From Noviherbaspirillum aerium (GTDB lineage: Bacteria; Pseudomonadota; Gammaproteobacteria; Burkholderiales; Burkholderiaceae_D), in the NCBI RefSeq assembly GCF_008929045.1, contig NZ_VFAH01000018.1:1-64000 (forward strand): a DNA stretch of 64,000 nt. Direction: 5' to 3'. The position numbers and the translations under genes are program-made. The notes below the pieces were generated by a model. It made no database searches, was not told where the DNA came from, and was given only the letters and a program-made list of their open reading frames with translations. Shown one piece after another: positions 35,342 to 44,106 of the stretch (its first letter is position 1; every line of letters begins with the position of its first letter).

Positions 35342-37258
35342 ATGTCTTCCACAACGATGATGTTTCCGCAGGATGCGCAGCTAGCTCCCTTCATTGATGG
35401 CCCTCGTCTCCTGGGTGACGTAGGAGGCACCAATGCGCGCTTCGCATTGCAGCTTGCGCCCGGGAAGATAGACATGATCCGGGTGTTCCGCTGCGCGGAT
35501 TTCCCAGAATTCTCCGATGCGGTCGAAGCCTATCTTGCGGAATGCGGCCGGCCGGCCATCCGGCATGCAGCCATCGATATCGCCAATCCGGTCCAGGGCG
35601 ATGAAGTGAAAATGACCAACCACTCCTGGTCGTTTTCGATCGAAGCCACGCGCCGTCGGCTGAAGCTCGATACGCTGCTGATCGTCAATGATTTCACGGC
35701 GCTTGCCATGGCGCTGCCGCGGCTTGACCCTTCCCAGATCCGGCAGGTCGGCGGCGGCAAGGCGCGGCCGGCCAGCGTGATCGGCCTGGTGGGTGCCGGA
35801 ACCGGCCTTGGTGTGGGGGGCCTGATCGCCAGCGATGGCCGCTGGATTGCGCTCAACAGTGAAGGCGGCCATGTCTCTTTCTCGCCGGCGGACGAGCGTG
35901 AAGCCGCCATCCTGCAGTTCTGCTGGAAAACCTATGCGCATGTCTCGGCGGAACGGCTGGTTTCGGGTCCGGGAATCGAGCTCATCTATCAGGCATTGGC
36001 CGACCGGAACGGCAGGCATGAGGCGGAATCGCTGGTAGCGCCAGAAATCGTGACGCGCGCACTCGCCGAAACCGATGAGCTATGCATGGAAGTGCTCGAA
36101 TGCTTTTGCGCCATGCTCGGCACGGTAGCGGCAAACGTCGCCGTCACGCTGGGCACGCTGGGAGGCCTCTATATCGGCGGCGGGATCGTTCCCCGTCTCG
36201 GCGACTACTTCGCCCGCTCGCCCTTCCGCGCCCGCTTCGAAAGCAAGGGACGCTTTACCGATTATGTGTCGCAGATTCCGACCTTCGTCATTACCGCCCC
36301 GTATCCCGCGTTCACCGGCGTATCGGCCATCCTGACCGAGCACCTGGGCGACGGGGGCAATGCGATTCCCATCCTCGAGCGCATCCGCAAGCTCAAGCCG
36401 CAGCTGTCGCCGGCCGAGCAGAAGGTTGCCAGCCTCATTCTTTCGCATCCGCGCAGCGTAATGAATGATCCCATCGCAGACATTGCCCGCAAGGCCGATG
36501 TCAGCCAGCCTACGGTCATCCGTTTTTGCCGCACGCTTGGATGTCAGGGATTGGCGGATTTCAAGTTGAAGCTGGCATCCGGCGTCTCCGGCAACGTGCC
36601 GGTTGCACACAGCCAGGTTCACGCGGGCGACTCCCCGGTGGAAGTCGGCGTCAAGGTGGCCGACAACACCATTTCTGCAATGGTGGGAGTACGCGATACC
36701 TTGAATGCGGAACTGCTGTCACGGGCGATCGATATCCTGACGCAGGCGCCGCGGATCGATTTCTACGGGTTCGGAAGCTGCGGCCTGGTGGCTGCAGACG
36801 CCCAGCAAAAGTTTGCCAGGCTGGGCATGAACGTATTTGCCAGCAGCGATCCCCAAGTGCAGGAGGTCTCGGCTTCCATGTTGAGGTCCGGCGATGTCGT
36901 CGTTGCGATTTCCAGTTCAGGACGCTTGAGGCACCTGGCGCCTGCCGTGGAGGCTGCCATCGGCGCCGGCGCGCGCGTTATCGCGCTCACGCCAGGCAAT
37001 TCCCAACTGGCCAAGCGTGCGCATCTGACACTTGCAGTGGAGCATGACGAGGCCAGCGGCAGTCACATACCGATGGTGTCACGCATATTGCTGCTGCTGC
37101 TGATCGATATGCTTGTTGTCGGCGTTTCCATAAAACGTTCAAGTCCCTATGCCGAACTGCAGCGTCAGGCCAAGCTGGGCATTCTGACCCATACGTTGGC
37201 CAATAGCGGCGCGGCGGCGGTGGGAGAGGAGGGTGAATCCGAGGCAGCCAATACTTAG
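35342..37258 (+). CDS. glk: bifunctional glucokinase / RpiR-HexR-type regulator
   Basis: A 638-residue fusion known from Burkholderiales. Residues 15-335 are glucokinase: LLGDVGGTNARFALQL (phosphate-1), LIVNDFTALAMALP with the catalytic Asp, VGAGTGLGVGGL and LYIGGGIVPRLGDYF. From about 345 comes an RpiR HTH (IADIARKADVSQPTVIRFCR) and a SIS sugar-phosphate domain (DFYGFGSCGLVAADAQQKF, VVAISSSGRLRHLAPAVEAA). It phosphorylates glucose and probably senses a Entner-Doudoroff sugar phosphate as HexR does. Upstream sequence has no zwf or pgl neighbour. The stop codon lies inside the terminal repeat of an M1 element, so the extreme C-terminus may have been altered by that insertion. Confidence 0.95.
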   Translation: MSSTTMMFPQDAQLAPFIDGPRLLGDVGGTNARFALQLAPGKIDMIRVFRCADFPEFSDAVEAYLAECGRPAIRHAAIDIANPVQGDEVKMTNHSWSFSIEATRRRLKLDTLLIVNDFTALAMALPRLDPSQIRQVGGGKARPASVIGLVGAGTGLGVGGLIASDGRWIALNSEGGHVSFSPADEREAAILQFCWKTYAHVSAERLVSGPGIELIYQALADRNGRHEAESLVAPEIVTRALAETDELCMEVLECFCAMLGTVAANVAVTLGTLGGLYIGGGIVPRLGDYFARSPFRARFESKGRFTDYVSQIPTFVITAPYPAFTGVSAILTEHLGDGGNAIPILERIRKLKPQLSPAEQKVASLILSHPRSVMNDPIADIARKADVSQPTVIRFCRTLGCQGLADFKLKLASGVSGNVPVAHSQVHAGDSPVEVGVKVADNTISAMVGVRDTLNAELLSRAIDILTQAPRIDFYGFGSCGLVAADAQQKFARLGMNVFASSDPQVQEVSASMLRSGDVVVAISSSGRLRHLAPAVEAAIGAGARVIALTPGNSQLAKRAHLTLAVEHDEASGSHIPMVSRILLLLLIDMLVVGVSIKRSSPYAELQRQAKLGILTHTLANSGAAAVGEEGESEAANT

Positions 37259-37377
37259 GATAAGTTGCGGATGGATGTACGGTCGCCGCGGCCTGCCATA
37301 CGCGGCGCTTCTCTCGCCTTGCCTAGCATCCCAAGTCAACCCGGTTCTTCCGTACACTCACCCGCAATCCGTTCTAA
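37255..37377 (+). repeat. M1-family MITE-like element, copy B, supplying the glk stop codon
   Basis: A 123-bp copy from TTAGGATAAGTTGCGG to CCGCAATCCGTTCTAA. Its first bases TTAG carry the TAG that ends glk. Interior block TTCTTCCGTACACTCACCCG matches copy A. The interior is shorter than in copies A and C. Confidence 0.72.
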
Positions 37378-37611
37378 GCTTCCTTCAGCTCCTCGGCCGG
37401 ACTCGTATCGGAACCCGGCTTGAGCCAAATTCCCGCTGCCCCAGCTTCTTGGCTCATCCTCTACTGTTTGGCCGAATGCGTCAATGACAGTAATGGCATA
37501 AGCGCTGGGAGGTTCCTGCGCTTTTTCCTTTTTCCTCTGTTGTGCCCGGGAACAGCTTGCTGATTGCTGGAAAAGAGAGAACTGCGAAGTAGTAACGGTA
37601 ATTGTCAACCC

Positions 37612-37652
37612 ACAGCTCCGAACCGCACGCGATGCTTACCAAACACAACCTA
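37612..37652 (+). repeat. M2-family right end fragment
   Basis: CTCCGAACCGCACGCGATGC followed by TTACCAAACACAACCTAA; the latter is the inverted form of the M2 left end TTAGGCTGTGTTTGAGAAGC. The left part is missing. Around it (37378-37849) I see no gene. Confidence 0.6.
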
Positions 37653-37849
37653 AGCGAGCACGGAGTAGAGAGGTTGGATTTCAGTAGTAAACAAAAAGTT
37701 GCTGTTGGAAATTAAACAGGGATAAAGCCTCTCTCTGTTGAAAGGTGGAGACATAGATGAAAAGAAACCAGTCTCTGCCGTAATTAGACCATCGTATGAT
37801 TAGCCTTAAAAAATTTGCTGCGTAATCAGAAGGTGTGCCAGTGGCGTTT

Positions 37850-38153
37850 GGTATTCTGGTGTGCTTGTACTAAACAATCTGTCCGGTGGCATCAAGTTTA
37901 CGTTGCAAGGCAACCAGAATACGATCCCCCAAGCCGGTACGCGTCCAGCGCCTATAGCGCCAGTAGACTGTTTGCCATGGCCCATAGCGCTTAGGAAAGT
38001 CGCGCCACGCGATGCCGGTATTGGCGCCAAACAGCATGCCGTTTAACACGAGGCTATGCTCAGTTAATACCGGTCACAGGTCTGAATAGCAGGCAACAAA
38101 GGTTGCAGCAACCTCCATTCTTCACCAGAGAGATCATGTCGATGTGGCACCAT
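37850..38153 (-). pseudogene. IS5-family transposase (OrfA-like) N-terminal remnant
   Basis: From ATG 38153 the minus strand spells an IS5-type N-terminus: VPHRHDLSGEEWRLLQPLLP, then after two stop codons or shifts IAWRDFPKRYGPWQTVYWRY and RRWTRTGLGDRILVALQRKL. Homology ends near 37850, before the DDE core. A truncated, dead copy. Confidence 0.8.
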
Positions 38154-38215
38154 GGCATACCGTGCTCGATGATTTGTACCTCACATGACCAGCATATACC
38201 CCTCTTAAACAAAGC

Positions 38216-38380
38216 CTAGTGCGGATTGCGAGCGAGTGTACGGAAGATTCGCTTTGCCTTGGGATGCAGGGCAAGGCAGGAGAAGCGCCATGTGCGGCGA
38301 GCCACACCAGCGACAAACAACGCCACCATGCGCCCAAGACAAGCCGAGGCGACCGACCATCTACCTGCAAGCCGCTCTAA
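38216..38380 (-). repeat. M1-family MITE-like element, copy C
   Basis: A 165-bp element, inverted relative to copies A and B, from CTAGTGCGGATTGCG to GCCGCTCTAA. Shared blocks with copy A are extensive. It directly abuts an M3 element at 38381. Confidence 0.75.
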
Positions 38381-38606
38381 GGCGTTTTCGTCCTGACTGG
38401 ACTAGGCGAGGCCACGAAGATTTGCCAGTGGGTGGAAGCAGGGTTTCACCAACTTTGGCTTGGCGCTGCCGTAGCCGGGCCGCGGACGAAGGCGCGGGAA
38501 TGCGACATGGCGAGTTTGGCGCCCCCGGACTATAGCAAGGAGGCACAAGGAAATGCCGCAGGTAAAATATTCGGGATCGTCAGTATGGTCAGGACGAAAA
38601 CGTTTG
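38381..38606 (+). repeat. M3-family MITE-like element, copy 3
   Basis: A 226-bp element with terminal inverted repeats GGCGTTTTCGTCCTGACTGG and (right end, reverse complement) AAACGTTTTCGTCCTGACCA. The interior shares GCGACATGGCGAG and GGATCGTCAGT with copy 2, plus a 45-bp segment absent there. Confidence 0.78.
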
Positions 38607-38917
38607 AGTACGTTGTCCTAGAGAATTTGAAGGGTCCGGAAGTTCATTCCGATCGATTGAGGATGGATAATTAGTCCTGCGATGCAAAGAGGCATATGGA
38701 ACGTGCCATACCAGGTTGCCGATCGATGAATCTGAGTCGCTCAAAAGCCTTGACCATATCGTGAACGCTGGGAGGTGTGATGCGGAAAAAGTGATACATA
38801 TCGTGTTCTGTCGGCGCTTCTCTGTGGATTGTGGTGTAGGGCATGGTTTACAAGATATCGGTGCGATGATCGGCGCCATCGGAGCAACAAATTTTCAACT
38901 CGCATCACTAGATGAAA

Positions 38918-38942
38918 AAGCCGAGCGAAGTGCGGCTCGGCT
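38918..38942 (-). terminator. Rho-independent terminator of the secreted Ser/Gly-rich gene
   Basis: On the minus strand AAGCCGAGC, an 8-base loop and GCTCGGCTT followed by a T run. 38 bases downstream of the stop. Confidence 0.85.
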
Positions 38943-38979
38943 TTCCTATGATACGAGTGAAACTCGCTTGCAGGCCTAC

Positions 38980-39345
38980 TTACTTGCTGCCGCCGCCAGC
39001 GCCACCGCCACCTTCACCACCCGCGCTGCCCATGGCTCCTGCGCCGGTACCACCGGTCGAGGGTGCACTGGTGCCTGCCGCGCTGCTGCGGGAAGTGCCC
39101 GAAGCGCCGGACGCGCCGCTCGTGCTCGTGTCGGAAGTCGATTTTTTAGCTTTGGTCTTGTCACTGGACTTCGCACTGGATTTCGTTCCGGAAGTGCCGG
39201 ATGAATCAGTTGCGCCGGTCATGCCAGCGCCGCTTGATGTCGAGGAACCGGACGAGCCGGAACCTGTGCCTGTCGACGAACTTTGCGCAATTGCCATGCT
39301 GCTGCCCAAGGCGGAAATCAGTAGTGCCATCAAAAGCTTCTTCAT
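38980..39345 (-). CDS. secreted Ser/Gly/Thr-rich low-complexity protein
   Basis: A 121-residue protein from ATG 39345, preceded by GGAGG. A signal peptide is clear (MKKLLMALLISALGSSMAIAQ, cut after IAQ). The rest is almost only Ser, Gly, Thr and Ala, with a short Lys/Asp patch (KSSAKSSDKTKAKKSTSD) and a Gly-rich end. Such proteins are common in Oxalobacteraceae and are predicted periplasmic or extracellular; function unknown. It has its own terminator, so it is a single transcription unit. The low complexity makes family assignment impossible by eye. Confidence 0.8.
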   Translation of the reverse strand: MKKLLMALLISALGSSMAIAQSSSTGTGSGSSGSSTSSGAGMTGATDSSGTSGTKSSAKSSDKTKAKKSTSDTSTSGASGASGTSRSSAAGTSAPSTGGTGAGAMGSAGGEGGGGAGGGSK

Positions 39346-39500
39346 ATGTTGCCTCCATCGTTGAACGTGATAAGCGATACAAACAAACTGCGCCACGGAC
39401 CGCGTTTCCGCGCAGTTGCCAGACAAGTTAGAAGATGTCAGGCAAAGAAGTTCATGATTGAATTTGTATCATTTCGTGACGTTCCAAAAAGAAATAATCG

Positions 39501-40907
39501 CTAGGGATGATGGCGATTAGAAAGCGCATCCGACATCCCGGCATTCTCGCGTGTAAAGCGTATTGTCACTCTTGTGCCTTTTCCGCACGCGCCCGTATCG
39601 AGGACAACCGCGGCGTGATGAGCGTTGGCAATATCTTTCACTATGGCCAGACCCAATCCACTACCCTGCGTCTTGTCGCTCAGCCGGAAGAAACGATCAA
39701 ACACCTTCTCTCGGTCTGCTGCCGGTATTCCCGGTCCATTGTCTTCAACGATGATGCGCACGTCGCCGTCGCTTTTGTCATTCACGCATGCCACGGTGAT
39801 CCGCGATGACGGACCGCTATAGCGGATCGCATTGTCGACCAGATTATCGATCATGTCCTGCAACAAAAAACGGTTACCCATTACGCTGGCCGGTTGCAAC
39901 TCGAATCCGATATCGATCGCCTTCTTGTCTGCTTCCTGCACGAAGTGTTGAATGGACTCAATCATCAGCTTGTCAAGTTCGACCAGTGCCATCGTTCTCT
40001 GTTCGAACTGGCTTGGCTCGGCGCGCGCCAGCGAGAGTAGCTGGTTGGTCTGGCGTATCATGCGATCGGCGGATGCCATCATGAGACCGGTCGATCTAGC
40101 CACATCCGGATCGTGGTGCTGCCTTGCGGACAATACCTCCAGTTGGGTCTTGAAGCCTGCCAGCGGCGTACGCAACTGATGCGCAATATCTGCAAGAAAG
40201 GCTTGCCGTTCCCGGCCGAATTTGTGGACCCGCCCGAGAAGTCCATTGATGGCGTCCAACAGCGGGCGCAATTCCGCTGGCATGTCTTTCTCGTCGACGG
40301 CGGACAGGTCGTCGGCACTGCGCTTGTCGAGCATTTGGCGCACGCGCTGCAATGGAAACAGGCCCTCCGAAACGGCGAACCATACGATGGCCAGTGACGC
40401 AACAACCAACAGGGTTTCAAGGCCTATCAGGGCGAACAGAATACGTGACTGGATCTGGCGCCTCTTGGTTAGCGTTTCCGCGACACCTATCCAGATCGGA
40501 TGTCCTCCGATCTCTGCCCTCAATGCTACGGCACGGATATGCATGTAGCCGATATTCGACATGAACGGAACGGCCTTCTGGCTTGCGGTATAAGGGGCAA
40601 ATGGAGGAAAGTCGGCATCGCCGGCAATGGTGTTTCCCGAGATGTCCCTGACTACATAGAACAACGAGTCGGTCCGGTTCACGCGAAGCATCCGTTCCGC
40701 CTGATCGCTCAAGTCAAGTTCGATCCGATTGCCGTTGAGCCTGACATGGGCCTGCAGGTCGTATGCGGCTTCGGCGAGATTGTCGTCAAGCGCATCCTGC
40801 GCCGGTCCCCACGCCAGCATGTAGATCAGCAGCGCGCCAATGAAATTGATGACGACCAGCGGCGTGATCAGCCACTTCAGCAGATCCGACCGGATGCTTG
40901 CCGTCAC
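39501..40907 (-). CDS. tctE: TctE-like sensor histidine kinase
   Basis: A 468-residue inner-membrane kinase. TM1 (LITPLVVINFIGALLIYMLA) is followed by a periplasmic domain (about 35-155), TM2 (ALIGLETLLVVASLAIVWFA), a linker, then HisKA with the phospho-His in FLADIAHQLRTPLAGFKTQL. The HATPase has NLVDNAIRYSG, VEDNGPGIP and GSGLGLAIV. The N-terminal region matches the TctE sensor family. Start is GTG 40907, overlapping the response regulator stop (GTGA). It pairs with the upstream regulator and divergently with tctBA, so the signal is probably an extracellular tricarboxylate such as citrate. Confidence 0.88.
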   Translation of the reverse strand: MTASIRSDLLKWLITPLVVINFIGALLIYMLAWGPAQDALDDNLAEAAYDLQAHVRLNGNRIELDLSDQAERMLRVNRTDSLFYVVRDISGNTIAGDADFPPFAPYTASQKAVPFMSNIGYMHIRAVALRAEIGGHPIWIGVAETLTKRRQIQSRILFALIGLETLLVVASLAIVWFAVSEGLFPLQRVRQMLDKRSADDLSAVDEKDMPAELRPLLDAINGLLGRVHKFGRERQAFLADIAHQLRTPLAGFKTQLEVLSARQHHDPDVARSTGLMMASADRMIRQTNQLLSLARAEPSQFEQRTMALVELDKLMIESIQHFVQEADKKAIDIGFELQPASVMGNRFLLQDMIDNLVDNAIRYSGPSSRITVACVNDKSDGDVRIIVEDNGPGIPAADREKVFDRFFRLSDKTQGSGLGLAIVKDIANAHHAAVVLDTGACGKGTRVTIRFTRENAGMSDALSNRHHP

Positions 40908-41572
40908 TCTTTGCTCGCTTCGAGCATGTAGCCGAAACCGCGAATCGTCCGGATGACAATGCCCGCGCCCGCAATCTTCGTACGTATGCGAGAAACATAT
41001 ACCTCGACCGCATTGAGCGTCAGGCCCTCGCCCCATGGCAGAATCGCGTCGAGTATCTGCTCCTTCGACACGACGCGCGCGGCCTGTTGCATCAGATACT
41101 CAAGAACAGCCCATTCTCGTGCCGACAATTCCACGACCTCGCCATTGACGCGCGCCCGCTTGGCATGAGTATCCAGTGACAGTCCCATCATTGTCAGCTC
41201 GGCCGGTCGTGCGCCGCTGCGCCGTACCAGTGCCCGAATACGGGCAGCCAGCTCCGGCGCCGCAAATGGCTTGACGAGATAATCATCTGCTCCGGTTTCG
41301 AGCCCGCGAACCCGGTCTTCAACGGAGTCCCGTGCCGTCAGCAATAGCACCGGCAAATTGCTGCCGCGCGCGCGCAAACGCCGAACCACCTCGAAACCGT
41401 CGATGCCGGGCAAGCCGATATCGAGAACGAGGACCGCCACCTCTCTGCGCTTGAGCAATTCGTCCGCCTCAGTGCCGCTTGACGTCACGTCGACGACCAT
41501 GCCGTAGCCTTTGAGAATGCGGGAGATCCCGTCAGCCAGGACAACATCGTCTTCTACCAGTAGAACGTGCAT
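40904..41572 (-). CDS. tctD: TctD-like OmpR-family response regulator
   Basis: A 222-residue response regulator. The receiver has LLVEDDVVLADGI, phospho-Asp in VLVLDIGLPGIDGFEV (about residue 51) and VKPFAAPELAARI. The C-terminal OmpR winged helix has LSAREWAVLEYLMQQAARVV and VEVYVSRIRTKI, with GFGYMLE at the end. It is co-transcribed with the kinase. It reads divergently from tctB across about 255 bases, where its binding sites should lie. Confidence 0.92.
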   Translation of the reverse strand: MHVLLVEDDVVLADGISRILKGYGMVVDVTSSGTEADELLKRREVAVLVLDIGLPGIDGFEVVRRLRARGSNLPVLLLTARDSVEDRVRGLETGADDYLVKPFAAPELAARIRALVRRSGARPAELTMMGLSLDTHAKRARVNGEVVELSAREWAVLEYLMQQAARVVSKEQILDAILPWGEGLTLNAVEVYVSRIRTKIAGAGIVIRTIRGFGYMLEASKE

Positions 41573-41827
41573 TTTTTCTAAAAAGGGATTGTTGAAACCG
41601 ATATGCGGCGTGATTGTGCACGCGAGTCATACATCTGGCCCAATAGTATTGGAAAAGCGCCGTAGTGGGTATGGGACAGCTGGTTTGCCTTGCATTCCGA
41701 TTGCGGCTGTCAGCTTTCTGTCAGGTTCCATTCAGCTTCCTGACAGGCGCGATAATTAAAGTGCAAGCTCTGTTAAAACCCCCCTTGGCCACATCCGTCG
41801 AGGCATTAGAAAGTAAAGGAGACGAAC

Positions 41828-42289
41828 TTGCCATCATTCATACGCAACCCTCAGGATTTCTGGTCGGGGGTGATATTTCTTGTACTTGGACTGGCAGCGG
41901 TCATCATCGGCCGCGACTATGCAATGGGCAGCGCAGGCAGGATGGGTCCCGCTTATTTTCCGACGGCGCTTGGCGGTCTTCTTGCCGTCATAGGCGCGGT
42001 CTCATTGGTCCGGTCATTCATACGCCATGGTGAGCCGATCGGAAAATTCTCCATCAAAAGCCTCCTTCTGATCACGGTTGCCGTCTTGCTGTTCGGTTTC
42101 CTCATGCGTGGCGCCGGCCTCATCCTTGCCATTCTGGTATTGGTGATGATCAGCGGCTACGCCAGCATCAAGTTCAAGGCATTGCCATTCTTTGCCGTTG
42201 CAGTCGGCATGGCGGTGTTCTGCGCGCTGGTGTTCGTGGTCGGGCTCGGCTTGCCGATGCCGATGTTCGGTTCCTGGTTCCAGTTCTAA
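41828..42289 (+). CDS. tctB: TctB-like small membrane subunit of a tripartite tricarboxylate transporter
   Basis: A 153-residue protein with four predicted membrane helices, the TctB pattern: DFWSGVIFLVLGLAAVIIGR at the start, GRMGPAYFP after helix 1 (a TctB signature) and two hydrophobic pairs at 80-150. The start is TTG at 41828 with AAGGAG seven bases before. It is followed after 12 bases by tctA. Together they form the membrane part of a TTT-family importer for citrate-like acids. Confidence 0.9.
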   Translation: MPSFIRNPQDFWSGVIFLVLGLAAVIIGRDYAMGSAGRMGPAYFPTALGGLLAVIGAVSLVRSFIRHGEPIGKFSIKSLLLITVAVLLFGFLMRGAGLILAILVLVMISGYASIKFKALPFFAVAVGMAVFCALVFVVGLGLPMPMFGSWFQF

Positions 42290-42301
42290 GGAGATCCCGA
42301 C

Positions 42302-43801
42302 ATGGAAATTTTGCAATTCCTGGCATTGGGATTTGATACCGCGCTGTCGATCAACAATTTGTTCTATTGCTTGGTCGGTGTATTCCTCGGCACCGCCATC
42401 GGCGTGCTGCCCGGCCTCGGCCCGGTGGCCACCATCGCCATGCTGCTGCCGGCAACCTTCTCGCTGCCGCCGATCTCGTCGCTGATCATGCTGGCCGGCA
42501 TCTATTACGGCGCCCAGTACGGCGGCTCCACCACCGCCATCCTGGTCAACCTGCCCGGCGAATCGTCCTCGGTGGTCACCGCCATCGACGGCTACCAGAT
42601 GGCGCGCAATGGCCAAGCCGGCAAGGCGCTTGCCACTGCGGCGCTCGGTTCCTTCTTCGCCGGCACGGTGGCCACGGTGCTGCTGGCGCTGTTCGCGCCG
42701 CCACTGGCCGAACTGGCGCTGAAGTTCGGTCCCGCCGAATACTTCTCGCTGATGGTGCTCGGCCTGGTGGCGTCGGTGGTGCTGGCGCACGGCTCGCTGC
42801 TGCGCGCCATCGGCATGATCATCGTCGGCCTGTTGCTGGGTCTGGTTGGTACCGACGTCAACTCCGGCACGCCGCGCTACACCTTCGATATGCCGCAGCT
42901 GGCCGACGGCATCAACTTCGTGGTGGTGGCCATGGGCATGTTCGGCCTGGGTGAAATCATCGCCAACCTCGAGCATGAAGAAACCAGATCGCTGCTTTCC
43001 ATGAAAGTCGGCAGGCTGATGCCTGACAAGGAAGACTTCAAGCGCATGGTAGCTCCGGTATTGCGTGGTACGGCGCTCGGCTCGATGCTGGGCATTCTGC
43101 CGGGCGGCGGCGCGATGCTGGCGTCGTTCGCAGCCTATTCGGTGGAAAAGAAAGTCTCGAAGAACGCGGCCCAGTTCGGCAAGGGCGCCATCGAAGGCGT
43201 GGCGGCTCCCGAGTCGGCCAACAATGCCGGTGCGCAGACTTCCTTCATCCCGATGCTGACCCTCGGCATTCCGTCGAACCCGGTGATGGCGCTGATGATC
43301 GGCGCCATGATCATCCAGGGCATCCAGCCCGGACCGGCAGTGATGACCGAGCAGCCGGCGCTGTTCTGGGGCCTGATCGCCTCGATGTGGATCGGCAACT
43401 TCATGCTGGTGGTGCTGAACCTGCCGATGATCGGCCTGTGGGTGCGAATGATCATGGTGCCGTACCACTTCCTGTTCCCGGGTATCCTGGTGTTCTGTGC
43501 CATCGGCGTGTTCAGCCTGAACAACACGGAATTCGATGTGTTCATGATGGCTGGATTCGGTGTTTTCGGGTATATCTGCTCGAAGATCGGAGCAGAGCCG
43601 GCCCCAATGCTGCTCGGCTTCATCATCGGTCCGATGATGGAAGAGTATCTGCGCCGTGCGCTGCTGCTGTCACGCAGCGATCCGATGGTTTTCCTGCAGC
43701 GTCCGATCAGCGCAACGATGTTGATCCTGTCTGCGGTTGCGATGGCCGTAGTGCTCATGCCGGCGTTGAGAAAGAAGCGCGAGGAAGCATTTGTCGAATA
43801 A
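42302..43801 (+). CDS. tctA: TctA-like large membrane subunit of a tripartite tricarboxylate transporter
   Basis: A 499-residue TctA protein with about 12 membrane helices. Diagnostic segments are VFLGTAIGVLPGLGPVATIA, YGAQYGGSTTAILVNLPGES, GTALGSMLGILPGGGAMLAS and FIPMLTLGIPSNPVMALMI. The periplasmic binding protein TctC that captures the substrate is not in the window next to tctBA, although it normally precedes or follows. The transporter may use an unlinked TctC. Expression is likely controlled by the divergent tctDE pair. It has its own terminator. Confidence 0.95.
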   Translation: MEILQFLALGFDTALSINNLFYCLVGVFLGTAIGVLPGLGPVATIAMLLPATFSLPPISSLIMLAGIYYGAQYGGSTTAILVNLPGESSSVVTAIDGYQMARNGQAGKALATAALGSFFAGTVATVLLALFAPPLAELALKFGPAEYFSLMVLGLVASVVLAHGSLLRAIGMIIVGLLLGLVGTDVNSGTPRYTFDMPQLADGINFVVVAMGMFGLGEIIANLEHEETRSLLSMKVGRLMPDKEDFKRMVAPVLRGTALGSMLGILPGGGAMLASFAAYSVEKKVSKNAAQFGKGAIEGVAAPESANNAGAQTSFIPMLTLGIPSNPVMALMIGAMIIQGIQPGPAVMTEQPALFWGLIASMWIGNFMLVVLNLPMIGLWVRMIMVPYHFLFPGILVFCAIGVFSLNNTEFDVFMMAGFGVFGYICSKIGAEPAPMLLGFIIGPMMEEYLRRALLLSRSDPMVFLQRPISATMLILSAVAMAVVLMPALRKKREEAFVE

Positions 43802-43872
43802 GCAGACCTTCACGCGTGCACCAGACAGAGCATGACGCCGCGTAATTAGTGCCCGGAACCCGGTTCCGGAAT

Positions 43873-43913
43873 AGGCCGGTGATGAAGCGTGAGCTCATCG
43901 CCGGCCTTTTTTT
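43873..43913 (+). terminator. Rho-independent terminator of tctBA
   Basis: AGGCCGGTGATGA pairs with TCATCGCCGGCCT and is followed by TTTTTTT. Confidence 0.93.
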
Positions 43914-44106
43914 GAGAATTGCGAACGGTCCGAGGAAGCGCCGCAAGGTGAGGCAAGACAGGAGCGAGAGGGCACCGTCATGCTGACCAGTCAAGCAGAG
44001 TGGTCAGCATGACCATGCTCGACGTCCATTGTCGCGGACTGATTCAAAGCCTGCCTGATCCATCGGATGAGACGACCCGACCAAGTGTCTTGGCCTCGTC
44101 CGCTTC

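Noticed and set aside
42014-43468. 484-codon His/Gln/Arg-rich minus-strand frame opposite tctA
   Set aside because: Composition is the typical reverse-strand image of GC-rich membrane protein codons.
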